Assembly: GCA_004335835.1 (NCBI GenBank)
Contig: RWJK01001375.1
Location: 62,001-126,000 of the forward strand
Origin: Scenedesmus sp. ARA3
Taxonomy: Eukaryota; Chlorophyta; Chlorophyceae; Sphaeropleales; Scenedesmaceae
Direction of reading: 5' to 3'
Length of the DNA: 64,000 bases
Shown here: in pieces, positions 23,963 through 36,007 of the stretch
Layout: the number at the start of each line of letters is the position of its first letter
How positions within the stretch are numbered: position 1 is the first letter of the stretch
Notes under the pieces: generated by a model
Seen by the model: the letters and a program-made list of their open reading frames with translations, nothing else
What the model was told of the DNA's origin: nothing
Databases searched by the model: none
Position numbers and translations under genes: made by a program

Positions 23963-24565
23963 GGATCTAGCAACAGGAAAGAGCAGCAAGCAGGTGGCCG
24001 GCTGACTCCGGGCAAAACGACCGGCGTCAGCCCCCCTGCTGTTCTTAACAAGCAGCAGGCAGCTGTGCGGGTGCTCACCGCAGATGCGCTGCCGCCTGCC
24101 ACCACTGGCAGCAGCAGCAGCAGCAGCAGCAACAGGAAGAGCGCTGATGGCAAGAGCAGCTGGTACAAGCGTGTGCAGCACCCACAACGGACTGACAGTT
24201 GGGCAAGAACTGCTGCTGAGCCTGCTTTGCGCAACATCAAGCTGCGGAGCTTTCAAGAGCTGCAGGGGCTTGTGCAGCAGTACGGTGCTGCTGCAGACTT
24301 GACTACGCTGCTGGCCATGTTCAGTAGGCTGCGCACTGTGCCGTGGCAGGATAGGGGTGCAAAGGCAGCGCTGCTGGACCAGCTGTGGGAGCTGCTGCAG
24401 CCTCACGTACAGCAGCAGCAGGCAAAGCAGTCACAGCAGCAGCAGGGAAAGCAGACACAGCAGCAGCAGGGAAAGCAGACACAGCAGCAGCAGGCAAGGC
24501 AGGCGCAGCAGCAGCCGCAGCCGCAAGCAGAGCAGATACAACAGCAGCAGCAGGCAAAGCAGACA

Positions 24566-24600
<35 letters not shown>

Positions 24601-25817
24601 GCAGCCTACAGGCAGCCCACGGCACTGTGCGGAAGCAATGCTGGCAGCATCCAAGCTGCAGCATGCTCCGCCGGGCCTTTACAGAACCTGCCTGGCTGCA
24701 TTTTCAGCGAAAGTTGCTGCTGCCGACCCTCGGGTGCTATCCAACGCCATCTATGCAGCTGCAACAGCACCCAGCGGTGCAGTAGATGAAGCAAGCAAGG
24801 CTGTTATAGAGCAGGTGCTGCTGCCTGCCTTTGTGCGGGTGGCGGGTGTTTCTGCTTCGCAGTCTGTGGCGAATGTGGCATATGCTGCTGCTCTGTTAGG
24901 CTGCAGAGGGGCGCTGCTGCAGCAGCTGCTGGCTGCAGTGCCGAGTAGCACGTGGCAGGAGGCCAACCCGCAGGTACAGCAAAGCAGCTTTTGGTGGTTG
25001 AACTTAATCATGGTGGTGATTTTGACTGAGCTTGAACGAGGATGTAGAACAGGGCGGCCTTTAAAAACACAGGCAGCAGAAGTTCTGATTCTGAGCAGCG
25101 CACGAACAACTCGGTATGCGGACGTAATACATGATTGCTATCAACAGTTTGATAAGTTTATGTTGCTGTTCCCTTCACCCCTCATGCCAACTGAACACCA
25201 GCTGTATCTTGCAACCCTGCAGGAAATCTCAAACACAGTGTGGGCTGCAGGCGTGCTTGGTCAGAAGCTACCAGCAGCACAGCTGCAGGCGCTGCTGTCA
25301 AACCTGCTGGCCAAACTCCCAGAGGCAAAGCCGCAGCACATCAGCAACTGCACATGGGCAGTTGCAAGCATGGGCCAGCAGGTGCCGCATGCGCAGCTGC
25401 AGCAGCTGGTTGCTGCTGTGGTAGATGGGAGGCAGGGGAGTAATGCACGGGCCGCTGCTGTTGCGCTGTGGAGCGCTGCAAAGATGGGTGCGCGGCTGCA
25501 GCAGCAGCAGGTGAGGATGGGAAGTGCTGCTGGGTTCTGCAAGCGCAGGAAACCTCCAGCAGTTCACAGCATGGCAAGAGTGCAGCGCAGCACACATTGA
25601 TAACAACGGCGTGCCATGATGCATAGTACGTGCTGCTGCAACGCTCTGCAAGGATGAGAAGCAGTGCTTTGAGGTAGGCGTGGTTCAACATGCTGGCGCA
25701 TGGTTTCACAGGTCTGCCTGCTTGTTTTGTGTGTGCAGGTTGATGCGTTGGTGGAGCAGGTGGTGCCTGCAGCGGACCTGGAGGGAGGCAGCGACAGCAG
25801 TCCACAGGTGAGCCTCA

Positions 25818-25849
<32 letters not shown>

Positions 25850-26552
25850 GACGTGTGCATGCCACTAACGTTGCGAGCAGCTGTTGCAAGCGCGAAGCTG
25901 GGCATAGGGGGCTGATGAACAACCTGCATGAAGCACAGCTGTGCACTTTGCACAGCATGGGATGCTGAGCAACTGGGATGCTGACACACCTAGCCACCTG
26001 CTTTGCCAACGCTGCATGCTTCTACAGGCCGTGTCCAACACGCTGTGGGCTGTTGCCACCATGAAGCACCCCCTCAATCGAGAGCAGCTGCAGCGGCTGC
26101 TGACAGCACATGTGCAGGAGCTACCGCAGCCGGAGTCCAACCCCCAATGCATCTCCAACACGCTGTGGGCAGCTGCGACGCTGAAAGCGGACGTCCCAAC
26201 GGACGCACTCGAAGCGATCTTCGACACTCTGGCAGCACGCTTGCACTCAGCAGAGCCCCAGGCAATTTCAAATGCGCTGTGGGCTGCTGCCAGCTTGCAC
26301 CCGCCTTTCCTGCCTAGGCAGCTCCTGAAGGACCCAGCAGCTGTGGAGTTCATAGTGGAGGTGCTACTTCCCGGTATGAAGATCCAGGAGCTGTCCAATG
26401 TGATTGTGGCGTGTGGCCTGCTTGGCTGGAGCGATCCTGCGCTGCTGCTGCCGCTGGTCAGCAGGGCAGCAGAGCTGGCTGATAGAGAGAAGCAGCAGCA
26501 GCTGCAGCAGCTGCTGCTACTTGGCAGCACTGCAGATCTAGCCAGGCAGCAG

Positions 26553-26589
<37 letters not shown>

Positions 26590-27685
26590 CAGTGCTCAAC
26601 ACGCAGGCCTGGTGCAACATCTGCTGGGCTGCAGCTGTACTGGACTTGCAGGAACTAACCCCACAGCTGCTGGCAATGGCTGCGCAGTGTGCTGGCGTGT
26701 TTGACAGGCTAGCTGTTGAGGACCATGTGCAGCTGTTTCAGCTGCACATGTGGCTGACAGACTGCAGGCAGGCTGGGCTTAAGGGTATGCTGAGTCAGCA
26801 GCAGCTGGGGAAATGCAGGGAGGCATGGCTGCAGCTGATGGAGCAGCGCACGCAGACGTCTCGCCTGCAGGTGAGAAGCACAGGATGCGCTTCAGCTAGT
26901 TCATGGTCAACCTGGGTTGAAGTAGGTATGACACAGCAGGAGCGCATGCATTCCAGCGGGTGCCGTGTCTGTTGGGAGGCGCACTCAATGGTTTGTTTGC
27001 ATAAACAAATTTGTGCCGCTGCTGTCGTGCTTGCAGGAGAACGTGTACAAGGCTGTGCAGCAGCTGCCGTGGCTGCAGGAGGTGGCCCTGGAGTGGCGTA
27101 CAGCAGATGGGCTGCTGAGCGCAGACATCTACGCCACAGCCGCCGCGCCTGCAAACATTTTACAGCAGCAGCAGCAGCAACAGCAGCGCCAGGTGGTGAT
27201 AGAGGTGGACGGCCCCTGGCACTTCCGGCGGCCTGACCAGGCGCTGACCGGGACCACTCACTTCCGCAACAGGGCGCTCGCTGCTCGGGGGCTTGTTGTT
27301 GTGTCGCTGCCTTGGTGAGTACATCAACTGCTGTGTCAGCTTAGGCACAGTGTGGTGTGGCTTTCCTGCAAGGCATGCATGGTGCACATTTGCAGGTCGG
27401 CCGTGCATGAACCAGCATCTCTGCACGGCTCTGCTTGTCAAACACGAGCAGTACGGTCTTGTACTGTACATTGTAATCAACCAGCGGCATCCACTGTTAA
27501 GCTATGGGTGTCGTCTGTCTGTTGATTTACTCTGCAGGTGGAAGTGGCGCTCACTGGACACGTGGCAGGACAAGGTGGAGTGGCTGGAGCAGATGGTGCA
27601 GACAGCGCTGGCTGCAGCTGTGGAGGTTGAGCAGCAACCTTCTTGCGCGAAACCACAGCCAGAATGTTGCAACTCAGTGTTGTAA
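23129..27685 (+). CDS. OPR-repeat protein with C-terminal RAP domain (organelle RNA factor)
   Basis: Exons 23129-24973, 25223-25510, 25739-25807, 26028-26870, 27037-27314 and 27538-27685; 3,471 nt, 1,156 residues. The first ATG in frame gives a basic, Ser/Arg-rich N-terminus (MHTCHSRSQLASRPCSRG) like a plastid or mitochondrial transit peptide. Residues ~60-480 are poly-S/Q/A tracts. From about residue 530, degenerate helical repeats occur: VLSNAIYAAATA, SVANVAYAAALLG, EISNTVWAAGVLG, HISNCTWAVASMG, AVSNTLWAVATM, CISNTLWAAATL, AISNALWAAASL, ELSNVIVACGLLG. These are the core of octotricopeptide repeats. The C-terminus is a RAP domain (VVIEVDGPWHF ... TGTTHFRNRALAARGLVVV.LPWWKW). Chlamydomonas OPR-RAP proteins bind organelle transcripts for stability, splicing or translation; the target here is unknown. 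The first intron is in frame without stops. Confidence 0.88.
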
Positions 27686-28105
27686 GGGAGTTGTTTGGCT
27701 GAGGCAGGGGGCAAACGTTGCCCGGTAAATGGCTTGCGGTGCGGTCCAGAGTTGTGTTGTGAGGTGCTCAAGGAGGCAACTCGTGCCAATGCAGTGCAAC
27801 GATGAATTTTGGATGTGAGTACACGCTTTGCTCCCAGTTTATGTTGCTTGCGCTGCAGCACGCTTTCATAGTGTTGAGGTGACAACCTGCCAATGGCAGT
27901 TACGCCGGCACTACCTGTCTGCATGTGCACAAAGATGTGTAACTCGAACTTATGTAGAACAGGCAGATCGTTTGTTACAGGTCATGTAGCGCAGTTTGAC
28001 CATGCTCCCGTAGATGGCAATATTTGTTCAGCAGGATGCACAGTTTCGGCATCACACGCTGCAGTTGATCCTTGGTTGACGTTTAAATCTTTTCTTGACG
28101 CTGTT
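27686..28105. other. Intergenic region between the OPR-RAP and DCAF-like genes
   Basis: A 420-bp spacer in a head-to-tail pair. An upstream open frame reaches back to 27893 in the DCAF frame, but its composition is unlike protein, so 28106 is preferred as the start. No other feature is seen. Confidence 0.5.
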
Positions 28106-31100
28106 ATGGAGTCCCTGTTGTTCGCAAGGGAGACTGGGGGCTTCGGCAGCAACAAGAACGCCCATGCAGTCTCCATACAGCACAGCATCAGCAGCAGTGA
28201 AGCTTTGATACGTCGTTTGACCAATCACAAGCAGTTAAACATAGCTGGAGGGAGCTCTGGGGGCGCGCTGTGCTGCAGTTGGGACGATGCTGGCGTTCAG
28301 CTTGCTGTAGGCACGGACACCTGTCAGCTTTCGATCTACAATGCAGACAAGGGCAAGTTCACACATACCTTTGACCCGGTAAGCAATTCAGCTTTGCTGT
28401 GGGTTCTGCATGGTTGCCATGAAGCCCCTTTCACCCCTGCTCTGCTGCTGCTGCCTGGCTGGTCCTGCAGGGTCACATCGAAGGGGTTGCTTGTGCAGAG
28501 TTTCTCCCTGGGACTGGCGGCAAGTTGCTTGTCACAGCTGGGCCAGCCAGAGACGTAAGTTTAATCAACCTTGTAATGCCAGGCACCCTGCCAAGCAAAC
28601 TGCTGGCTGGCTGGAAGCACTCCATGCCTGACTGCGTGGTGCAACAGCGGCAGACCTGCGCTGACTTGTCCAGTCTGTAGTGCATTGTATGATACGATGC
28701 TGTGTCTGTCTGCAGATACGCGTTGTTGACCTTGAGCGCCAAGCGGTGCGGCCATACAGCAGCCATGCAGCCACCATCAGGACCATCCTGCCTCTCAGTG
28801 GAGCAGTGTTTGCATCTGGCGCAGAGGACGGCACTATCCACTGCTTTGACTCACGGATCAGGGGGTGCAGTGATGACAGCAGCCAGGCCAGCAGCAGTTC
28901 GCTGCTAGGTGAGCAGTTTCTGCAACTGGAGGTTGCATTGCCTTAGCTGACATGCCGCAGCCAGGCCCAGCACTGGCAGAGCTGCTTGGCATACTGCAGT
29001 GGTCCACGTTCACAGCAGATTCTTGCTGTGCATGCATTGGTATGCATTTGACATGACAGCAGCCGCTGCCAGTAGGAGTTGGTGCCACTGCTCCTGCAGC
29101 ACATGCATCACTCCTGCTGCCTTTCCTGCAAGCGCCTAACTTTACTGCAAGCACTCTGCCGCCGCATGCCCGAATCTGTTGACCTGCAGTTGACCAGCGC
29201 CACGAGGCAGTGGGCCGGCCGGGGGGCAAGCCCAGCGTGCAGTCGATGTCTCGTGACCCGCTCAACACGCAGTACATCGCCACGGGAGGCGGAGATTCTC
29301 TTGGTGAGCCCCGCATGCGGCCCCTTGCAGGAGTAGGCCCTGGCTGTACTGTTTCAAAGATTCAACAGTTCACGAGTTCGTCATCGTGATTGGTGGTTGA
29401 GCACGCACAATGGAAGCGACAAGGCTTTTTGTAACCACAGCCGTCATGCGCATTGTAACATGTTTTCTGCTATACGCTGCTGAGGCTTGACCATGGCCGC
29501 GCTGCTGACTCCCTGCCTGTGTCCTGCATGTGTGCAGTGCGTGTGTACGACGTGCGCATGATGCGGCAGCCTGGCAGCGCAGCACTCGGCTACAGCCGCA
29601 GCAGACCGCCGCCGTGGTGCTACTGCCTTGCTCCGGCCCACATGCGTGATGGCAATGCTGCAGCACGCTCTCTCAGGCCCAGCAGCATTGCTAGTGTGGC
29701 CTTTGACCACACAGGCCAGCGGCTGCTGGCTAGCTACACAGGCAAAGACGTCTACTCCTTCGATGTGGCGCAGCATGCCTGCAGCTATGACCAGCTGATG
29801 GATGCGCAGCAGCAGCAGCAGCTGCAAGGCAGGCGGCAGCAGCAGCCACCGTGGCTGCAAGGGGCCGTGCGGCAGCGGCGGCAAGGTGCCAGTGCTGCTG
29901 CTGCTGCTGCTACTGTTGGGTCAGGCAGGCGTGCACTGCGTGGCAGGAGGATGATGGCTGGCGTGTGGCCCAGTGACACTGATAACACAGCACGGCTTGC
30001 AGGACAGCCGCATGCAGCAGCAGCAGCACAGCCGCCAAGTATCGTCGCAGCTGCAGCTGCAGCTGCTGGTTCTGCAGCAGCTGCTGCTGCAGCAAGGCCA
30101 CATGCCAGGCGCACAGTGCGGCCTGTGCGCTCGGCACGGCCTCGAGCAGCAGCAGCAGCAGCTGCAGCTGGCACTGCTGGTGCAGCAGCACCCCAGCCAG
30201 CACCTGCAGGAGCAGCAGCGCTCGCAACAGCAGCAGCCAGGGCAGGCAACCGGGTGCGGCAGCTGACTGAGCGCCTGGAGGAGCTGCAGCAGCGGCTGCA
30301 GCTGATTGAGCAGGAGCTTGGGCAGGAGCCTGGCACTGCATTTCCAAATGTTGATCCAGCACACAGTGATTCAGCTGCTGAGGATGACAGTGAGGGGCCG
30401 CCAAGTCTAACAGGCAGCGACGGCGATGCAAGTGGCAGCGGCAGTGACTCAGATGATGACAGTGGTGATGGCGCTGCAGCGGTAGTAGATGATGAGGATG
30501 ATGAAGGAGCAGAGTTCACGCTGACAGCTGAGCTGCATGTGCTGGCCCGGGATGGCACAGTGCTGCACCGCGCCCGCGTGCCGCTGCACAGAGGGCGAGG
30601 TATGATGGCTGCTGCTGCTGCTGCTGCTGGTATGATGGGTGGTGCTGATGAGGACATGGCCGCAGCTGGCGGCCAGGGCCAGCAGCAGCAGCAGGGCGAT
30701 GCAGGGGCGCAGCAGCAGCAGCAGCAGCACGGCTTGCCGGGTGTGGATTTGTTGCAGCAGCTGCAGCAGCAGTTGCTGCAGGCAGTAACCGCTCAGGGCA
30801 CGTCGAGACAACTTGTGCCAGAGCCACCTGGCAGCCCGGCAGCAGCAGCAGCAGCAGCAGCAGCTGATGATGATGAACCAGCAAGCAGTGCAGCTGCACA
30901 CCAGCCCCACATGCCACCTGCAGCAGCAGGCCAGCAGGCTGAGCAGCAGCAGCAGCAGCAGCCTCAACAGGAGCAAGAAGCAGAGCCTGAGGACCGTGCA
31001 GCTGCAGCGGCCGCACGAGCAGCAGAAGCAGCAGAGGAGGCAGCAGCAGCGTTGGCTGAAGCGCGCAGGGCCGCGCGCAGGCTTAGGAGGAGTGCCAGGG

Positions 31101-31294
31101 CTGCTGCTGCCAGCGCTGAGCAGCAGCAGCCTGAGCAGCAGCAGCGGCGGCCCAGCAGGTTGAGGCTTAGCACTCCTCCATCATCTGCTGCAGCGCCTGC
31201 TGCTGCAGCCGCCACTCAGGAAGCAGGCAGTGCAGGCGCAGCAGCAGCAGCAGGTGCAGGAAGCGGCAGGCAGCGGCGCTCCAGCAGGAGAGCC

Positions 31295-31335
<41 letters not shown>

Positions 31336-32739
31336 CAGTGGCGGCAGCCGAGGCTCCAGTGCGAGGCGGCGGCTCAATGGCAATGTCTTCATGGGCTTGG
31401 GTGGTGATGCTGCTGGCTCTAGCCAAGGCATTGCTGATATGAGCCCTAGCGTTGCTGCAAGGCCTGAGGGGCTGCTGCGCAGCCAGGCTGCTGCTGCTGC
31501 TGCTGCAGGGCCGTGGGAGAGCCTGCCTGGGACAGCTGGAGCCAGTCAACAACAGCAGCAGCAGCAGCAGCAGCATGATGAGGATGCAGCAGAGCCAGCT
31601 GCCAAGCGTGCCAGGAGGGAAGTTGAGCAGGCGGCAGCGTCAGCAGTGGCTGCGGCTGGCGCAGCAGCAGGGCATGCATCTGTGGCAGCAGTGCAGGGAG
31701 CGGCAGCAGCTGCAGACAAGCATCAGTTGGGCGATGCCGCAGGCGCAGCGGTGCCTGCTGCTGCTGCTGCTGCTGCTGTCGGTGGTGGCTCAGGCTCACC
31801 GGGGCCTGCTGCCAGGACACGGCGGCAGACAGCCGCCAGGCATCACCCGTATGCTGGGCTGCGCGCGCTGCTGAGCCAGCAGCAGCGCCACCAGCAGCAG
31901 CAGCAGCAGCAGAGCGGTGCAGCCACTGCCCAGCAAGGCTCACACTCTGCTGCTGCTGTAGCAGCAGCCGGCAGCGGTGCTGCCACAGCTGGCATTGCAG
32001 CAGCAGCAAACGCCCACGGTGCCACACATGCGGCACTGCAAAGTGCCCTGGGAGCTGCCACAGGCAGTAATGTCACTTCTCGCAGTGCTATGTTCATGCC
32101 GGCTGGACCCGATGGTCCAGTTGTGTCTGTGCACCAGTTTGCTGTGCCGCTTGGCAACTTACTGTCTGGTGAGGGCGGCTTGGGGGACCCAGCAGCAGGC
32201 CTCATTCATCCAGCACAACAGCAGCAGCAGCAGGCCCCAGCAGGCCTCACTCCTCCAGCACAGCAGCATGAGCAGCAGCAGCAGCAGCTCACAAGTGGCC
32301 TCGAGGCAGGCGCAGCAGCGGCGCTGCATCGGCTGCAGCAGCTGCGGCAGCTGCGGGAACAGCGGCTGCAAGGTGTGATGCAGCGCAGCATGCACCCCGA
32401 GGGCGCAAGCCCTGCACAAGGGCCTGCTGCTGCTGCTGGTGGCGCACAGCCTATTGGAGTTGCAGATGGTGCAGATGGTGCAGACAGTGAAGAGGCCTCG
32501 ATGCGCATTCTGCGGCCAGCACTGCGGCCACCAGCGTCACCAGCAGCAGCCAGTGCACAGCGATTGCAGCAGCAACAGCAGCAAGCTTTGCCGCTGTTTA
32601 GCCAGCATTTGATGCCCAGCATGCCAGGCGTGCAGGGTACACCAGGCGATGCTCATGCTGTCAACCAAAGTAATACTGCTAGCAGTAGTGCTGCTGGCGA
32701 GCAGGTGTTGCCTGCTGTCGCTGCAGCAAGCGGGGCAGT

Positions 32740-32771
<32 letters not shown>

Positions 32772-34956
32772 TCTCGGAGCAGCAGCTTGAACAGGAGCGG
32801 CAGCGGCTGCTGCAGCAGCGCATGCTGGCTGTGGAGCAGCGGCAGCGCCAGCGGCAGCAGCAGCAGCAGCAGCAGCAAGGTGGTGTGGGTGCTGCTGCCG
32901 GGCCAATGCATGCACTGCTAGGCGCTATGCGGAACATTGCAACAGCTGCAGCAGCTGCTGCTGGAGGTGGGGGTGGGGGTGGCGGGGACTTTGAGGTATC
33001 TATTCCTTTGGATGGTTTAGGCCCTCTGCAGCAGCGAGCTACTGGTCCCAGGCGGCACACTGGCAGACTTACTGCAGTTGATGCTGCAGCAGAAGTGCAT
33101 GCGGCTGGTAGTGCTGCTGCTGCTGCCGGCAGCAGTGGGTTGCCTGGCTCCCAGCAGCAGCAGCAGCAGCAGGGGGACGCAGGGGCAGCTGTGATGCTGC
33201 GTGCTGAGCTTATGCTGCCACAGCTGGGCCGGCAGGACGCGGAGCGGCAGCTGCTGAGGCAGCGGCAGCAGCAGCAGTGGCAGCAGCAGCAGCAGCCTGC
33301 AGAAGCAGCTGCTTCAGTTGATGAGGCTGTTCCTGCAGTTGCCAGCTTTGCTGCAGGCGGCCAGCAAGCAGCTGCAACAGCAGAGGCAGCTGCAGCAGGT
33401 AAGCCAGGTGATGAGCAGGTGCCTGGTGCAGCTGCTGATTCAATGACACCTGAACTATTAACGCAGCAGCAGTCACAACCGCAGCAGCTGGCTGAGCAGC
33501 AGGTGCAGCAGGAGAGCGACGAGCAGGTGCAGCACAGGCTCAGGCGCAGCAAGCGCAAGCGGAGCAGCAGCGGCCACGCTGAGCATGCAGCAGCAGTAGC
33601 AGCAGAGCCGCCAGCTGGCACTGATGCTGCCTACATAGCAGCGCTCAGTGGTGCTGCTGCAGCTGCCAGCAGTGCCGCAGCTGTGATGTCTGCAGGTGGG
33701 CGTGTAGAGCATGGCGCCAGGCGCAGCAGCAGGCTTATGCGCAGTTCGAGCACTGCAGCAGCTGCTGCTGCTGCCCCCTCAGATGGCCTCGCTGCTGCTG
33801 CTGGTGCTGCTGCACCTGCAGCTGCAAGGCGCAGCGGCCGCCGGGCACGTGCAGCAACTGCAGCAGCTCCTGGTGGTGGTGGCAGCGATGATGAGGGCAA
33901 TGATGGCGGCGCCTTGAGTGACTCAGGCTCCAACGGTCCACCTGCTCTTGTTACCGCCAGTGACGATCAGTCAGATGGTGACGATGCAGCAGAGGCTGGC
34001 TCGCCGCCCCAGCTGCACTTGGACTTTGACTTCAGTGCAGCTGCTGCTGCTGCTGAGGGTGTGCCACGGCATTGGGAAGACAGAGCAGAACCCTTGTCAG
34101 CAGCAGCAGCAGCAGCAGCAGCAGAAGGCTTTGGGCCAGCTGATGCTGAAGATGCTGCCAAAGAGGATCCCGAAGAGGATGAAGATGCTGCTGCTGCGGC
34201 GCGCGGCTACAGCCGCTGCTTCAGCGGCCACCGCAACATGCTCAGCGGCAGGAATGCAGCCTGGCTGGGCAGCCGGGGGCAGCACGTGGTGTCTGGCGCT
34301 GATGATGGCTCGTTGTGTGTGTGGGCGGCTGGCAGCGGCCAGCTGCTGACGGTGCTGCATGGAGGGGACAAGGCGGTGCGGCGCGTGCAGGTGAGCGAGG
34401 TGGACAGCTTGAGTGCAGTTTACGCTGGTGTTAGGGCTTCATCAAGGGATGCGGGTGGCAATGTTGTTGGTGCTGCCGGCAGCAGTAGCCAGGGATGACT
34501 GTTGACCACGGTTTTTCGTTGCGCATGGCATGTAGAGCATTGCTTACATCACTTGCTGGCAATGCACCACTTACGCTCTTGTGTGTACCAAATGCATCAA
34601 GATCAGCTTGCATTTTAAGTTTCTGTGGCCATTACTGCTCCTGCAGGTCAACCCCCGGCAGCTGCTGCTGGCCTCCTGCGGCACAGAGCCCACTGTACGC
34701 CTCTGGTCCCCTACAGCTGACGCAGCAGCAGCTGGCCACACCACAGCAGCAGCAGCAGGCGGCCGGCAAGCAGCGGATGAGCGGCAAGAGGATGAGCGCC
34801 GTGCAGCCATGGGTGGGCTGATGGGAATGCTGCGACAGATTGGTGAACGGCTCGTGTGGGGGCTGCTGCGAGGCGGCGAGGAGGGTGGGGAAGAAGGAGA
34901 AGCGGGCAGTGAGAATGATGGTGAGGATGAAGATGGGCGGCAAGACGATGGTGCTG

Positions 34957-34987
<31 letters not shown>

Positions 34988-35606
34988 TGGTGGTGTTGCG
35001 GCGGGCTACTGGGAGGATTTGCAAGGCGCAGCGGGTGAGGCAGCACCTGGCAGAGGTGGGAGGGGGCAGGCTAGAAGTAGGAGCAGCCGGCACCAGCAGC
35101 ACGAGGCAGATGAGGCAGTCGGTAGTGGCGGGAGTGGCAGGAGCAGCAGGGCCAGGGCAGCAGCTGCTGCTACTGCTGCTGCGGGCGCTGGTGCAGCACA
35201 AAGCCTTGTGCAAGGCAGCGCTGCCACGACTGTCCAGCAGCAACAGCAGCAGCAGCAGGGTGAGGGCACAGCAGCCGCAGGCAGCATGCGCGCTGCTGGC
35301 AGACGCACGCGGAGCGCCAACAGGGCTGGCAGGCAGCAGCAGCGGCAGCAGCAGCCAGCACCGCCAGGCAATGCTGCTGCAGCAGCCAGCATTGCTGTGC
35401 AGCAGGCAGGTGGCATGCAGGCGGGGTTGATGCCTGGCTTGCTGCAGCCGGGTGGCGTGCCTGGTGTGCCGCAGCTGCAGCCTGTTGTGGGGCAGCCAAC
35501 CATGATGATACCTTTGGGTGGTGGGCAGGTGCTGTTCCCTGGGCCTCAGGTGCCACACACAGCGCAGCAGCAGCAGCAGCATGAGGGCCAGCAAGGGCCG
35601 CTTTAG
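28106..35606 (+). CDS. DCAF8/WDR42-like WD40 protein with giant low-complexity insertion
   Basis: Exons 28106-28378, 28471-28554, 28716-28908, 29190-29303, 29538-34390 and 34647-35606; 6,477 nt, 2,158 residues. Start MESLLFARETGGFG. WD40 blades are visible: CCSWDDAGVQLAVGTDTCQL, GHIEGVACAEFLPG, HAATIRTILPLSGAVFASGA (then EDGTIHCFDSRI), NTQYIATGGGDSLVRVYDVR, and SSIASVAFDHTGQRLLASYT. After an insertion of about 1,460 residues come YSRCFSGHRNM.., VVSGADDGSLCVW and LLLASCGTEPTVRLWSP. The GHRN..VVSGSD-type blade followed by DKA/V..HP..LA..G.D..V..W.P is characteristic of DCAF8/DCAF6 (WDR42), substrate receptors of CUL4-DDB1 ubiquitin ligases; that role is inferred. The insertion, almost all in one 4.85-kb exon, is poly-Q/A with acidic patches and basic NLS-like clusters (AKRARRE, RRSKRKRSSS). 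The C-terminal tail is PG/Q-rich and is copied at 38485-38700. Confidence 0.82.
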
Positions 35607-36007
35607 CGAGCAGCAGCAGGGATGCAATGTTCAGGTGGACGAATGAGCTGGCACCAAATGGTGTGCTTGGCATTCCTTGTGCTAAGTGCTTTTGAGTATG
35701 CATGGGTGGGTGTCAGTGGGGGCAGGCTCTGTAGTGAACAGCTCACAGCAGGTTCCTTACAATTACTTGGCTTGGTCACACCAGCTGAGTTGTATTTTCG
35801 CTACGTGCATGGTCGCTTGCAAACGTTATTCTGTTTTGTTGTCGGCCGATGGCAACCGTTGGAAGTTCTATGGTTGATTGCAGGCTGAGGGTCCAGAGTA
35901 TCGCAAGGTATTCCTAGTCGCAAGTGCTGTGTTCCTGCAGATTTCGCAGTTGATCGCCGTTACACGCTACTCGTATATTGCACGATCTGCTGCTATCATT
36001 TGAGATC
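35607..36007. other. Spacer between the DCAF-like gene and LRR gene A
   Basis: Non-coding 400 bp whose segments recur before LRR copies B and C, so it carries the shared upstream region (promoter, 5' UTR) of the family. The stretch just before the ATG (cgtatattgcacgatctgct) has counterparts in all three units. Confidence 0.55.

Noticed and set aside
23105..24406. 433-codon open frame on the minus strand
   Set aside because: Antisense shadow of the OPR gene's CAG/GCA tracts; poly-Leu/Cys/Ala composition, no domain, and the plus strand has an excellent gene.
28561..29189. Short ORFs in the DCAF introns
   Set aside because: They fall between well-phased WD40 exons and have no coding character.
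29785..33621. Several 175-320-codon minus-strand frames (29785-30657, 32653-33621 and others)
   Set aside because: Shadows of the poly-Q/A insertion in the DCAF-like exon; Cys/Ser/Leu homopolymers only.
34632..35627. 331-codon minus-strand frame
   Set aside because: Shadow of the last DCAF exon; no domains, composition purely from repeats.
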